NCBI GenBank assembly: GCA_030998225.1
Contig: JAPYXD010000170.1
Span: forward strand, 992,001 to 1,056,000
Length of the DNA stretch: 64,000 nucleotides
Origin: Diplolepis rosae
Lineage: Eukaryota > Arthropoda > Insecta > Hymenoptera > Diplolepididae
Direction: 5' to 3'
Under the pieces are notes generated by a model. It did no database searches and was not told the origin of the DNA. It saw only the letters and a program-made list of their open reading frames with translations. Below are positions 1 to 10,636 of the stretch, piece after piece. Position 1 is the first letter of the stretch; every line of letters begins with the position of its first letter. Both the position numbers and the translations under genes were made by a program.

Positions 1-534
1 AGTGTGTATAATAATGCCGGGAATAGCATTTAGCCGAGAGTAGTTGCTAGAATATTATCAGCTTCACTTCCTAGGTGGTCTGTTTGTACGAGAACGCTTC
101 ACATATATAATTTCAATTTATATTTGAACTAAGAAATCTACTCTTTATTGGTGATTACTAGTACAACTACAATTCACAATACACCTGATCATGTTTAGAA
201 ACATTTTTCCCAAACAATCTTTACCAAAAGATATGAAAAGATTTCAAACGCGTTTAAGTAACGTAAGTAAGTTTATTACAACAATGCTGTGTGAACATAC
301 TTGAATAGATGCACACTTTGAAAAGAAATGTATTCGACAAAAGATGTCCAAAACACGAAATTTAAAGTTCGAACTAGCCGAGTTTTAAGGCTTTGGGTTA
401 TTATCATTGATTATTATAATATAATAGTTATATATTACTATGATATAATAATATAATAGTATATAATATTATCTAAAGGTTTATGAGTATTTCTTAAAAT
501 GTTAGTCCGCCATATTGAACTCTAGATTAGACGT
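1..534. other. AT-rich stretch without a recognised gene
   Basis: No coding region or known element is visible. An AT dinucleotide-rich patch lies at about 415-470. The stretch runs directly into the 73-bp satellite. Confidence 0.5.
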
Positions 535-542
535 GTGCATTT

Positions 543-972
543 TGTCGGATCGAATGTCGCAAATTCGATTCGATTCGCCTTATTTGTCGGATCGGATTTT
601 TTCGATTCGATCGGCCGCATAGTCGAATGTCGAATATTCGATATTCGGAGCACCCTTCTTCGGATCGGATTTTTTCGATTCGATCGGCCGCAAAGTCGAA
701 TGTCGAATGTTCGACATCCGAAGCACCCTTCTTGGGATCGGATTTTTTCGATTCGATGGGCCGTATAGTCGAATGTCGAATATTCGACATCCGAAGCACC
801 CTTCTTCGGATCGGATTTTTTCGATTCGATCGGCCGCATAGTCGAATGTCAAATATTCGACATTCGATCAGCCGCTCCTCGAATGTCGAATATTCGACAT
901 TCGAAGCACCCTTCTTCGGATCGGATTTTTTCGATTCGATCGGCCGTATAGTCGAATGTCGAATATTCGACA
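543..972. repeat. 73-bp satellite array (TCGAATRTTCGA type)
   Basis: The block CGGATCGGATTTTTTCGA recurs at about 588, 661, 734 and 807, a 73-bp period, and again at 917 after a partial 37-bp duplication. Each unit carries nested palindromes such as GTCGAATATTCGAC. The long open frames on both strands follow from a stop-poor, self-complementary repeat and should not be read as genes. The array stops where a large fold-back element starts. A single unit of the same sequence in the opposite orientation lies at about 45,944-45,985. Confidence 0.9.
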
Positions 973-1905
973 TTTTTGTCCGATTTTTTTGTTTCTAACT
1001 CTTTGTTGAAGTTTTTTCAACATGCATGCAAAATTTTGGAATGGAAAAATGAAAACTGTAGGTGTAATTAATTTATAAAATCTGTCCCGCCCGTTGCAAC
1101 GAGCGAGCTCGCACGCTGCAACTACGCTTAAGCTTGATTAGGCATGTTCGGACTCGAAGCACGTGGGGCAGTGAATGCAGTGACCGCTGTTTTAGTTTTC
1201 TGTGAATGTTTCTCATGTGTTCACCTATTTCAAATTAATACAGAAATCCCAAGCTCTCGATTTAAACATGTCTGCTGCAATCCGTTTAATAAAAAAAATC
1301 ATAGTGGAAAAAAGCAAAAAAATTAGTTTGCGTCGCGTTTCGTCCTGGATACTTGAAAAATTGAAAATTTTCAAACCGGATGATGTTTCGTGTACACAAC
1401 GCAGAATAGAAGCAGATGAAATGTAGATGGAAGATTTTTTTTTAAGTACATTCAACTTGTGCGTAGACTATTTCAAAACGAATCATTAGTTATAATGATG
1501 AATTGATGAGTAAAGTTTTACGATAAAATTACTCTAAATGATACACTTAAAACTTTTTTTTTGCTTTTTTCCACTATGATTTTTTTTACTAAACGAATTG
1601 CAGCAGACACGTTTAAATCGAGAGCTTGGCATTTCTGTATTAATTCAAAATAGGAGAACACTTGAGGAACATTCACAGAAAACTAAAACAGCGGTCACTG
1701 TATTCACTGCCACACGTACTTCGAGTCCGAGCATACCTTATCAAGCTTAAGCATAATTGCAGCGTGCGAGATCGCTCGTTGCAATGCGTGGGACAGATTT
1801 TATAAATTAAGTACACCTACAGTTTTCATTTCTCCATTTCAAAATTTTGCCTGCATATTAAAAAAACTTCAACAAAGATTTAGAAACAAAAAAATCGGAC
1901 AAAAA
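973..1905. mobile_element. Fold-back element with ~350-bp inverted arms
   Basis: Bases 973-1325 are repeated in inverted orientation at about 1555-1905, with a short spacer at 1326-1554. Shared blocks run from TTTTTGTCCGATTTTTTTG at the outer edge to the TTTTTTTGC/GCAAAAAAA edge of the loop. No transposase is present. The short open frames in the arms have no recognisable homology. This is most likely a non-autonomous fold-back or MITE-type element, inserted at the edge of the satellite or carrying it. Confidence 0.85.
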
Positions 1906-2584
1906 TTAGTACCAAATTTTAAAAAAATTTAATTGTTTATAAAAATGTACTATATTGTTATTACAAAAAAAAAACAACGAAATGTGTGCTATAACTTTTT
2001 TGAAAGCTTGTAGCTTGTACTCTTTCGCGCATTTCAAGTGCAAGGGTTACATTTTATATTCAAAACTGCTTTTACAGTGAGCTGTTAGGAAAAAAAAATT
2101 TCCCGAGTGCTAAACTTAAAAAAATTATGTCTCGAAATTTTCAAGTATCACATTGAAAAAAAAAACGTATCGATTATTTTCGAAGTAAGAAGGCAAAAAA
2201 AAAATATTTCATCGAAAAAAAAAATTTGACTGTAAATCTCCCATGAAATGACCCATATAGATCCATAATACTGAAATTGCGTTACACGTGCGTCATCTGC
2301 TCGTGTACATATGTTCCGTGAGGCGAGTACCACTCAAATTCTTGCTTTTATAGATATTTGCACGCTAAGTAATGTTTCTTGCACGCGTATGAATTGTTCA
2401 GCATTGTTTTCCGAACATTTTGTTAAAATTTCCATCTCTCCACAGTAAAAATTCGCAGAGAAAAATGCGATCACGAGAGAAACGTCGCGAGCTGCGTCGA
2501 ATGGGTGAACACTGGGAGCAAATGCACTTTTTTATTCAAAAATTTCCAGAGTTCAATTTTGGTGAAATATTTTTCTTAACATTA
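1906..2584. other. AT-rich stretch without a recognised gene
   Basis: Low-complexity A/T runs only. The short open frames at 2148-2333 and 2420-2605 show no domain and are not called. Confidence 0.4.
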
Positions 2585-3850
2585 CACAATGTGTCCCAAA
2601 AATAACCGAACATTATATTTAAATCATACAACATACAGCGCCATCTATTGAAAATTTGCAGCATTAAAAAGATACATTACCTCTTTCAAACGCACCTAAA
2701 TTCATGTAAATCGGATGACAGATGTGAAAGTTACAGCCATTTCAATAAAAGAAAAAGTGTGCTAATGTTACAAAACAAAAATGGAACAAAGGGAAAATAT
2801 AAAATTTTGTGTTAAACTTGAAAAAAAAGTTTGCTGAGACATACCAATTGATGAAAAAAGTTTATGGTGATGATTGTATGAGTCGTACTCAAGTTTATGC
2901 GTGGTTTACACGATTTAAAAATGGTTGTGAGGATTTAAATGACGACCTAAGGCCAGGTCGTCCAGAAGTTAGTAGTCGTGCTGAAGTGGTGAAAAAAGTC
3001 CGTGAAATCATTGGTATCGATGCAAATTTTATCACGAGAATGTTGGCTGAGGAATTAAATACGAGTAAAAACACTATTTGGAGAATTTCAACTGAAGATT
3101 TGGGTGAAAGAAAGGCCTGTGCGCGTTTCGTTCCACATGAATTAAATGAAGACCAAAAAATCGCTCGTGTGGAGCATTGCAAAGACATTGCTGAAACTGC
3201 TGAAAACGATCCAGAGTTTCTTGATTCGATCATAACTGGTGATGAGTCATGGTGCTTTAAATATGACCCTGAAACTAAGCGTCAATCTGCTGAATGGAAG
3301 TCCAAAGGCTAGCCAAACCCAAAAAAATTGCGTTTTCAGAAGTCTCGAATCAAGACAATGTCCAGAACGTCGAACTGTTAATGGAGAATACTATTTAGGT
3401 GTTTTAGATCGTTTGTGGAAAAGAATTGGCCGTGGTAGACCTGAATATCCAGCAGGAAAACAGCTGTTTTTATTGCACGATAATGTACCACCTCACAAAA
3501 CCAAAAAAGTGAACGAATTTTTGATGAAAAAACGGATTTCTCTCATCAACCACCTTCCGCATTCGCCTGATCTATCACCATGTGACTATTTTCTATTTCC
3601 GAAACTGAAAACCAAGATTAAAGGAGCATTTTATGATGATATCCCAGCCATTCAAGCAGCCGTAACCGAGGTGCTCAAGAACATTCCTATAAATGACATA
3701 AAAAAATTTATGCATGCGCTGGTTGATCGTTCCAAACGTTATATTGAGTCTAATGAAACCTATTTTGAATAAATAATAACTTTCCAAGATAATATAATGT
3801 GTATCTTATTCTATATCCAAAAAGTTCGGTTATTTTTGGGACACACTGTG
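2585..3850 (+). mobile_element. Mariner (D34D) transposon, TA-flanked
   Basis: A 1.27-kb element bounded by 27-bp terminal inverted repeats, with CACAATGTGTCCCAAAAATA at the left and its near-perfect complement ending at 3850. Both ends are flanked by TA (2583-2584 and 3851-3852), the target duplication of the Tc1/mariner superfamily. The size is normal for a mariner. The single gene inside is broken, so the copy is not autonomous, although both ends are intact and could still be moved by a transposase from elsewhere. Confidence 0.92.
2781..3772 (+). pseudogene. Mariner transposase, inactivated
   Basis: A DDD transposase in four pieces. The ATG at 2781 opens the reading frame, which shifts at an A-run near 2821-2829. 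The second frame carries the helix-turn-helix region and the first catalytic Asp (GDESW, about 3238). It ends at a TAG at 3310. After a further deletion and frameshift near 3360, the last part runs to TAA at 3772 with the second Asp (HDN, about 3480) and the third in SPDLSPCD. I count 34 residues between the last two Asp, the mariner D34D signature. About 17 residues normally found between the first two catalytic blocks are missing. Known role of the family: cut-and-paste transposition. This copy cannot make a full protein. Confidence 0.9.
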
Positions 3851-3852
3851 TA

Positions 3853-4209
3853 GAGTGCATTAAATTCTGAAGAGCTTTACGGTCAGACCCTTGTCTCCTC
3901 TATTTGATTATTGATCATTTTTTTATTCAAAGTATGGAAAAACTGAAATGTGTTACATAATAATTCATTACTCTTTAATAACTGCTCAGGTAAACTGTAT
4001 AATGTCTTAAATGAATGTTTGGCGGCTCACAGAATACAAATAATTTGTTGGCTATTTCATTTAATTGTAATAAAGAAATTTTTGCTACAAGTGCTTCGTA
4101 TTGATGCAGGAATGACATATAATCACAAAAATAATTGAATAGATAACAAAAACTATTCTTATATACAATTCTTGTGGCAAAATATAAAAATTTGAAGTTT
4201 ATTCAAAAT
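3853..4209. other. AT-rich stretch without a recognised gene
   Basis: No domain, repeat or regulatory signal was recognised between the two mariner elements. Confidence 0.4.
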
Positions 4210-4211
4210 TA

Positions 4212-4736
4212 TCAGTTGTACAAATAAGTTTCTGCCGTTTGACAAAAGTTAGCGTCACCAGTAACTTTTGGTTGAAATTGACAGATGTTTTTACATCTGT
4301 TACTGTTACTGTCGTAAGGTTGGACATCTGTCCAAATTTTTGTTTTATTTTATTATTCTCTCAAATAAGCGTCATTTGCGGGAACTTTTGATTTACTTCT
4401 TAAATTTGAATAAATCTGCAGCTGACGCTTCAGATTCAAGCAATCATCGATTGTTTGTAGAAACATATAGTGAGGCTGCTTTAAGTGAGAGAAGTTGTCG
4501 TGAGTTGTTTCAAAAGTTAGAGAATGGTGAATTTGACATCGAAGACAAAGAACGTAGCGGAAGGCCGAAAGCGTATGAGGACGTGGAATTGGAAGCATTA
4601 TAGGATCAAGATTTGTGCCAAACGCAAGAAGAAGAATACGATAAACAATACTTCGAATAAAACATAATGTTTTGTTTCTTCACAATAAATGCCCAATTTT
4701 TTATAAAAAACGTTGGAAACTTATTTGTACACTTGA
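4212..4736 (+). mobile_element. Internally deleted mariner, second family
   Basis: A 525-bp element with TIRs TCAGTTGTACAAATAAGTTTC at the left and its complement (TCAAGTGTACAAATAAGTTTC) at the right, flanked by TA at 4210-4211 and 4737-4738. Its TIRs differ from those of the 2.6-kb mariner, so it belongs to another family. Inside is only the N-terminal part of a transposase fused to a few terminal codons, the usual form of an internal-deletion derivative. Confidence 0.8.
4402..4655 (+). pseudogene. Mariner transposase N-terminal fragment
   Basis: The translation shows the helix-turn-helix region of a mariner transposase. The pattern VETYSEAALSERSCRELFQK is followed by the acidic DIEDKERSGRPK linker and an ELEAL helix. 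The main open frame stops at 4603. The following codons keep the family pattern (acid, then QTQEE) and then jump to what looks like the extreme C-terminus. All three catalytic Asp are absent, so the fragment cannot catalyse transposition. At most it could bind the element's ends. Confidence 0.75.
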
Positions 4737-4738
4737 TA

Positions 4739-6290
4739 TAATTTCTTTCAATCGCCATAACGAACTCAAGTATTCCTTAAAATAATAAATCTTCAATAAT
4801 ATTTGGTAAAATATAACAATTGAAATTTTTATAAACAAATTAGATAAGCAAATTCAAAATTTTGGCCCTTTCGCGTAGGTAAAAATTTCTTACACTCCAA
4901 ATGTTGTAAACTATTGAATGAATGACTGCTAGTCGCAAAAATATTTGAAAAGTTAACAGTAACCATTGTTATTAAAAATTCTTTTGACAAAATATTTAAA
5001 TTTAAGGTTTTATCAAATTTAAATTTCCTTTGATCGCCAGAATTTGTTAGTAAAACATTTATAAAAATATTTAATGATGTATTTTTATTTATATTTGTAA
5101 CTAACTCAGTCTAAAGCTATTTCGATTGTAAACCAGATTTTTGCTACGTGAAACTGCCAAAATTTGAAATTTGTTATTACTATTACATGTATTTTCGAAA
5201 AATACAATTGGACATCAATTCGTGACCCCAAAAATGTGTCTCACATTTTTGAATTTGGAAGTTTGCAAATTTACAAATTTGACTCGAGATGTTTCCGAAA
5301 AATTCAGAGAATTTCACGAATCATGGTCAGTTTTTTCGGGGAAAATTTTTTCTATAATTTTACCATTTCGAATTTTGAAAATTGGTAAATTATCTTCAAA
5401 TATACGATGATTATTTTATGAAAAAATGATTCCTTTATAAAAGTTGTTTTGATGATTTCAGACATTAAAACCTTTGATTTTAAAGATGGAAATGATAGAG
5501 AATATTTTCCTCGAAAAAATGAGCCATGATGTATGAAAATCCAATCATTTTTGGAAAATTTGTAAGAATCGATATTAGTAAAGAAAAATTCTATAAGAAA
5601 ACATATTTTCAAGAGTATTATTTTTTGTAAGATGAAATTTTCTTCATAAAAAACATGTTTTTTCTTCCATAAGACATAACTGATAATATCATTTTAATTC
5701 TTAAATTCATAAAAAAAACCCTTTTCTCCAGAGATCTGCTTTTTCGCACAACTACCTAGAAAAACAAATTTATCAATCATAAAATCAAAGTGAAATGGAA
5801 ATATTGTTAAACAATGAAGGCAATTTGCATTTACACTATTATCGTAAAAAATGTTTTGGGCTCGAAAAAGCAAAAAAACGAGTTTGTGAAAACGGGAAAA
5901 AAAGTTCATCAAATTATATAGAACTAGTTCTCTAGCAGAGGATCTGACGGATAGTTTGATAAAAGTTAAAATCGTCTTGGTTATTCATTGCGTTCACCCA
6001 TTCTACGAAATGTCTTTAAAATTTCTATAAAATTTAAAGGCCGAGGAGACGTAATGTCTATTAGAGGGCAGGATACGAAAAATGTAGTATAGTTCTAGAA
6101 AATCTAAAACTGCAGCTAATATACAGTTTTTATCGAAAAAGTCTACAAACTATAGAGAACAGTTCTTCAAAATGCTGTCCGATTTTTCCACGAAAAAAAC
6201 TGAGGTCTATAGATCATATACTTTTATAGTCCAAGCAACAGGGGGAAATCGCACTTTTTTTAGTATTTTGTTTATAACATTAAAGGTAAT
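4739..6290. other. 1.5 kb without a recognised gene
   Basis: AT-rich sequence. Open frames at 5164-5410, 5352-5612 and 5694-5912 are rich in Phe, Ile, Asn and Lys, as expected of random AT-rich DNA, and show no motif. Confidence 0.45.
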
Positions 6291-7085
6291 TATACAATTT
6301 TAATGACATTAATTGGAAAGCTGTAGACAATTCAATTGCGAACAAAATGAGCCGTCGCTCGATCTGATTGGATAATTAGAAGCGGAGAAAATTCGGAAAA
6401 ACCGGGAAATTTAGCTTCTGTTAAACAAATTAATATCTCAGTTAATTTTGTATTTTTTAGATTGAGGTTTGATAGAAAAGTAGCAGGCTTTATGCTCTTC
6501 AAATGTATAAAAAACGGACACTCTAAGATAAAACGTTTCCGCGCTATTGGCACTTTAATTTATTTAATGCGATTAATTGTAAAATTTCTGCTTGCAAAGT
6601 GACAGCCTTCTCCCCCCATCCCTCAGTCACTTTGCTGCGTTCAGGCGTTTGGTGCCATGTTTGGGCCTTTTTTAAGTAAACTTTGCAACATTTTTGCGTA
6701 AAACCAAGATTGACTTTCTGTTGTGCTTGATTTATATTTTTAAAAGCCGTTTTCAAAATAAAAATCGGACCACCTCTGCGGCAAGAAGACATTTTACAAT
6801 GAATCGCATTAAATAAATTAAAGTGTTAATAGCGCGGAAACGTTTTAGCTTAAAGTGTCCGTTTTTTATACATTTGAAGAGCATAAAGCCTGCTACTTTT
6901 CTATCAAACCTCAATCTAAAAAATGGAAAATTAACTGAGATATTAATTTGTTTAACAAAAGCTAAATTTCCCGGTTTTTCCGAATTTTCTCCGCTTCTAA
7001 TTATCCAATCAGATCGAGCGACGGCTCATTTTGTTCGCAATTTTATTGTCTACAGCTTTTCAATCAATGTCATTGAAATTGTATA
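6291..7085. mobile_element. Fold-back element with ~300-bp inverted arms
   Basis: Bases 6291-6598 reappear inverted at about 6779-7085. Examples are GCGATTAATTGTAAAAT against ATTTTACAATGAATCGC at the loop edge and TATACAATTTTAATGACATT at the outer edge. The loop of about 180 bp (6599-6778) is less AT-rich than the arms. An 82-codon open frame on the minus strand (6544-6792) spans it, with no recognised domain. The 70 bp just outside the right edge match the terminal module of the GCGAAGC repeat family (11,462-11,540), so the fold-back is inserted in or beside a copy of that family. Confidence 0.85.
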
Positions 7086-9290
7086 AATTCATTAAATTTC
7101 TTTTTCAGTTTAAGTGAAACAGGAAATTCAATTTACTTAAGGCTCTATCCGGAAAAAATCACAAGTCCCCATAAATTAAATATATACTAGTACTTTCGAT
7201 TTCGAGGAATCTATTAGTATTATAAAAACAAAGGGTTAACGACTTCAATCAAGAGAAAATCGCGAAAAAGTCACAGAATATAGAAATCGCCTCGAGGTGA
7301 AACTAATAATTTTTTACTATCGCTTTTTTCCGCGGACATTTCCGCAATTTCTTACCCTTCTACTCAGATGTTACTATAATACTCTACATTTTTTCTACAT
7401 TATATCCTGAAAGTTATACAAAACATGAAAAATTTGTTCGAGGTTCGCTCGTATCCCCGACTTTTGAAATATTTCAAGAAAATTCAATGAACTTTTGCTT
7501 TCCGTGGTGGTAACTGGCGCCTTTTGCTTTTTGCAGTAGGTCAATGACACTAAATGTAGAAAATATAGTCTTCTCTATCATTTGTTCTACAAATTTTTTT
7601 GTACAACTAACAGTTTTCGCGGAAAAACAATTTGTATATAGATTTTGGATTGAGAAAAATGCTAAAGAGGGGGTTCCAAATTTTTTATTTTAAGCTGCTC
7701 TCATGTTCGCTTGAAGATTCCTAAAAACAATCGACTGTTGGTTGAAAATAATAAAATTATTAACTTGAAATAATATTTAATGCGAAGTTTAACAAAATAT
7801 AATAAAAGTAGTCGAATTCATGTGAAATTGATTGATTATATTTGTATTTTAAAATTATAGGAGCTATTTTCAATTGCATTTTCTATAATAAAGTTGAGTT
7901 TACAGCAAATTTCAAATGAGATTTCTGAAATCTTCGATCAGTACACTAGTGAATTCGACATTGCTATACATGATACGGTGTGAAATGATTGTAGGATTTA
8001 CCATTATTTTGCTTCTTTCAAAGTTTTTTTTTCAACTATACCAAACAACTTTAAATAATTCAAGTAGGTTCCATAACATTTGTAAGAAATTAATGAATAA
8101 GGCTTGCATGATATTAATCGAGTCATTTAAGTTTATGTAAAATGTGCTCTAAAGGCGGCTTCCTATTTGTTACTGAATCGTTTACTTTTCTATTCCTATG
8201 ACAGAATGGTCTACCACTGGAACAGTAAAATTTTATATTATACATGATTGCTAAAGGTAAGATTGAACATAAGGATGAATAACAAAAAGTTGCCCTATTT
8301 CTGGAAATTCTACTCCCAACGAGTCACGTCCCTGCGATGCGTGTGTATTTTTGAATCATATATCTTTGTATGGGTGACAGATTCATGAAGGGTGTTATTA
8401 GTGTAAGTATAATGCGTGTAGTCAACGAGGAACTTTTATGGGGGGGGGGGGGGATGCACGCGTGTCTTTGGTTTTAGTTTAACGGTGGCTTTTGCTCAGC
8501 GCGTGTATCCATCTTTGACGAGTGCTTTCTTTTGATTAGAGGCTTTTATTAAATTTAAAAATCGTATTTCTGCTCGAGTCAAAATATAAACATTGATAAT
8601 CGATCACAAGCGCAGTGTAGTGTTATTAGTTATGTGAATAAATTTTTGGGTGATGAAGTGATTTGGAAAATTGCTTATTTACTGATAATAATTGTGTGTT
8701 TAAAAGGAATGGGTTTTATGTAGAAAGGATTATAAATAGCAGTCATAACAGAAATCGCTTATAGCTGTTTTCACAGGTGAATAGATTTTTTGGAAATCTT
8801 TCCATTACATTCAGGTGAGTCTTCATGGTTACCAAAAACTCTTTTGTCTAGGAAAAAATACTGCTGCGATATTAGTGAAACATGTATTTGAAAAATAAAA
8901 AGCTTTCTGCTAGTGCAGAATATCCGTTTAGGTTTATTACATTCATATTTATTCTTATTTTAGAGAAAAGATTATTGAATAATACATACAAAAAACTTCA
9001 AAATTATATTGTGAGCCAAGGAAAATATATGTCAAGTGATTAATATAAATAGCATTCATTTATTAGATATGCGCAATATTTCGGCAGGCAGTGTAAAGTA
9101 AATCTGTTGCAAAAGAGAAGTAAAATGTACTACTTCTGGAAAATGTTATTTTTCCATTCAGAAACAGGAATTGTATTTCCTATTATTGGTACATTAATAT
9201 ATATACCTGACAGAAAATGTTTATTGTATAAACAACAAGAATATAGTATATTGTGAAACTAGGAAAAAAAAAATATTTATTTTGCGAGTG
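7086..9290. other. 2.2 kb without a recognised gene
   Basis: Bases 7088-7150 match, in inverted orientation, the CTTAAGTAAATTGAATTTCC module at 11,470 and 41,655. A run of 14 G lies at about 8440-8453. The rest is AT-rich with no recognisable coding capacity. Confidence 0.5.
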
Positions 9291-9299
9291 TGAAGCTTC

Positions 9300-9790
9300 A
9301 TGCTCGACCAAAGCCCAAAAATGTTTTTAAAAAGTTGAAAATGAAACCAAGCTCGATACCTAAAGTTTTAAAACTGAATATCGTAGCATTTAGTGTCAGA
9401 TGCTCACGAAAAACTTCTCATTCTCATACCTGGTGGGGATTTAAAATCAAACTAGGCTTGATGCTTTCAATTTTGAAACAGAATATCACAAGATTTAGAG
9501 TAATTTACTCAAGAAATGTTTTCATCCTTTTTGCTGACGGGGATGCTTGTCATTTTCAGCCCCAAATGCCCAAAAATATGTAAAACAAATTCAATAAAAC
9601 TAAGCTCGGTACATAAAATTGTAAAACTACATATCGTAGAATTTAGTGTCATTTACTTACGAAATGTTTTCATCCCTATACCTATCAAGAATGCTTGTCG
9701 TTTTCAACCCCAAGTGCCCAAAAATCTGAACAAAAATCTTTAAAATCAAACTAGGTTCGATATTTAATATTTTTAAACTGCATATCGAAC
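9300..9790. repeat. Diverged tandem repeat, ~150-bp unit
   Basis: A block of the form TCGATAC..AAA.TTTTAAAACT followed by CATATCGTAGAATTTAGTGT recurs at about 9350, 9453, 9604 and 9752. The last spacings are close to 150 bp and the first is shorter. Units also share TGCCCAAAAAT and GAAATGTTTTCATCC. The units are clearly diverged, so the array is old. Open frames here (9290-9583, 9516-9743) are by-products of the repeat. Confidence 0.75.
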
Positions 9791-9799
9791 ACTCATAAA

Positions 9800-9945
9800 A
9801 CGGTTTTGCTTGACCAACAAAATAATTTTGTTGAGGCAAAGAAATTTTTTTATCAGCCCAATAAATCATTTGTTGGCTGACCAAAATTCCTTGGTTAGCC
9901 TGGCAAAATAGTCTTGTTGTCCTAACAAAATACTTTTGCTCTTTT
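9800..9945. repeat. Short palindromic repeat block (CAACAAAATAATTTTG)
   Basis: Variants of CAACAAAATAATTTTGTTG, a near-perfect palindrome, recur at roughly 40-bp spacing between 9810 and 9940. On the minus strand they give an open frame at 9657-10,094 with three imperfect repeats of about 15 residues. No family was recognised, so I treat it as a repeat and not as a gene. Confidence 0.5.
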
Positions 9946-10094
9946 GAAATAATATCATATCCTAGCTTTGTTTCAAATTCCATTTGAATTCCAAGCACTT
10001 CATTTCCTATAAGTTTTTCTGGGAAGGAACTGCTGGTCATGAAAGCGTCAAATGCTTCTTTATCTATACCTTGCTCCAAAAATTTAATTCTCAA

Positions 10095-10636
10095 TATATT
10101 AACAATTTAATTTGAGACATATATAAAAAGTATTTAAATTATAATAATATGTATAACGATGAATATATCTTCATCGTCAGGGTTGACCCTTTGATGGAGT
10201 GAGGCACAAATCCTTTTATGTCACATCTACCAATGGCCAATCCAGACGGTGGAGACGTTTCGCAAATGGTAAATGACTATAGTGTCTTCAATGACAGGCA
10301 TATGATGTTTTCCTAGTTTTTTATCGCTAAAAAATAAAATTATTGTATTTATTCCTACACCTTTCATTCCAAATTTCGACACACAATCATAATGGCAATG
10401 CTTTAAATGTTTTTTTTACCGTTCTAAGCTATAATAATGCGAGGTCAGAGAACGATCAGAGTATTCTCTGACCATTCTCTCAACCCGGTCCGCAGGGGTT
10501 GGTAACAATTTCCTTGCTTTCGTGCAAAAATAATCGAGCATGAACGAAAATGTGCATTTCTTTTGCGAAAAAAGTTTGGTATTTTTTTATACTACTCACT
10601 GTTTTTAGATGAGATGTAGCATCGATTCAAATATAT
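10095..10636. other. Stretch without a recognised gene
   Basis: Nothing was recognised. A short imperfect inverted repeat, GAGGTCAGAGAACGATCAGA against TCTCTGACCATTCTCTC, lies at about 10,442-10,484. Confidence 0.35.

Noticed and set aside
522..998. Several overlapping ORFs on both strands of the satellite
   Set aside because: They arise from a stop-poor 73-bp palindromic repeat; the protein repeats follow the DNA period.
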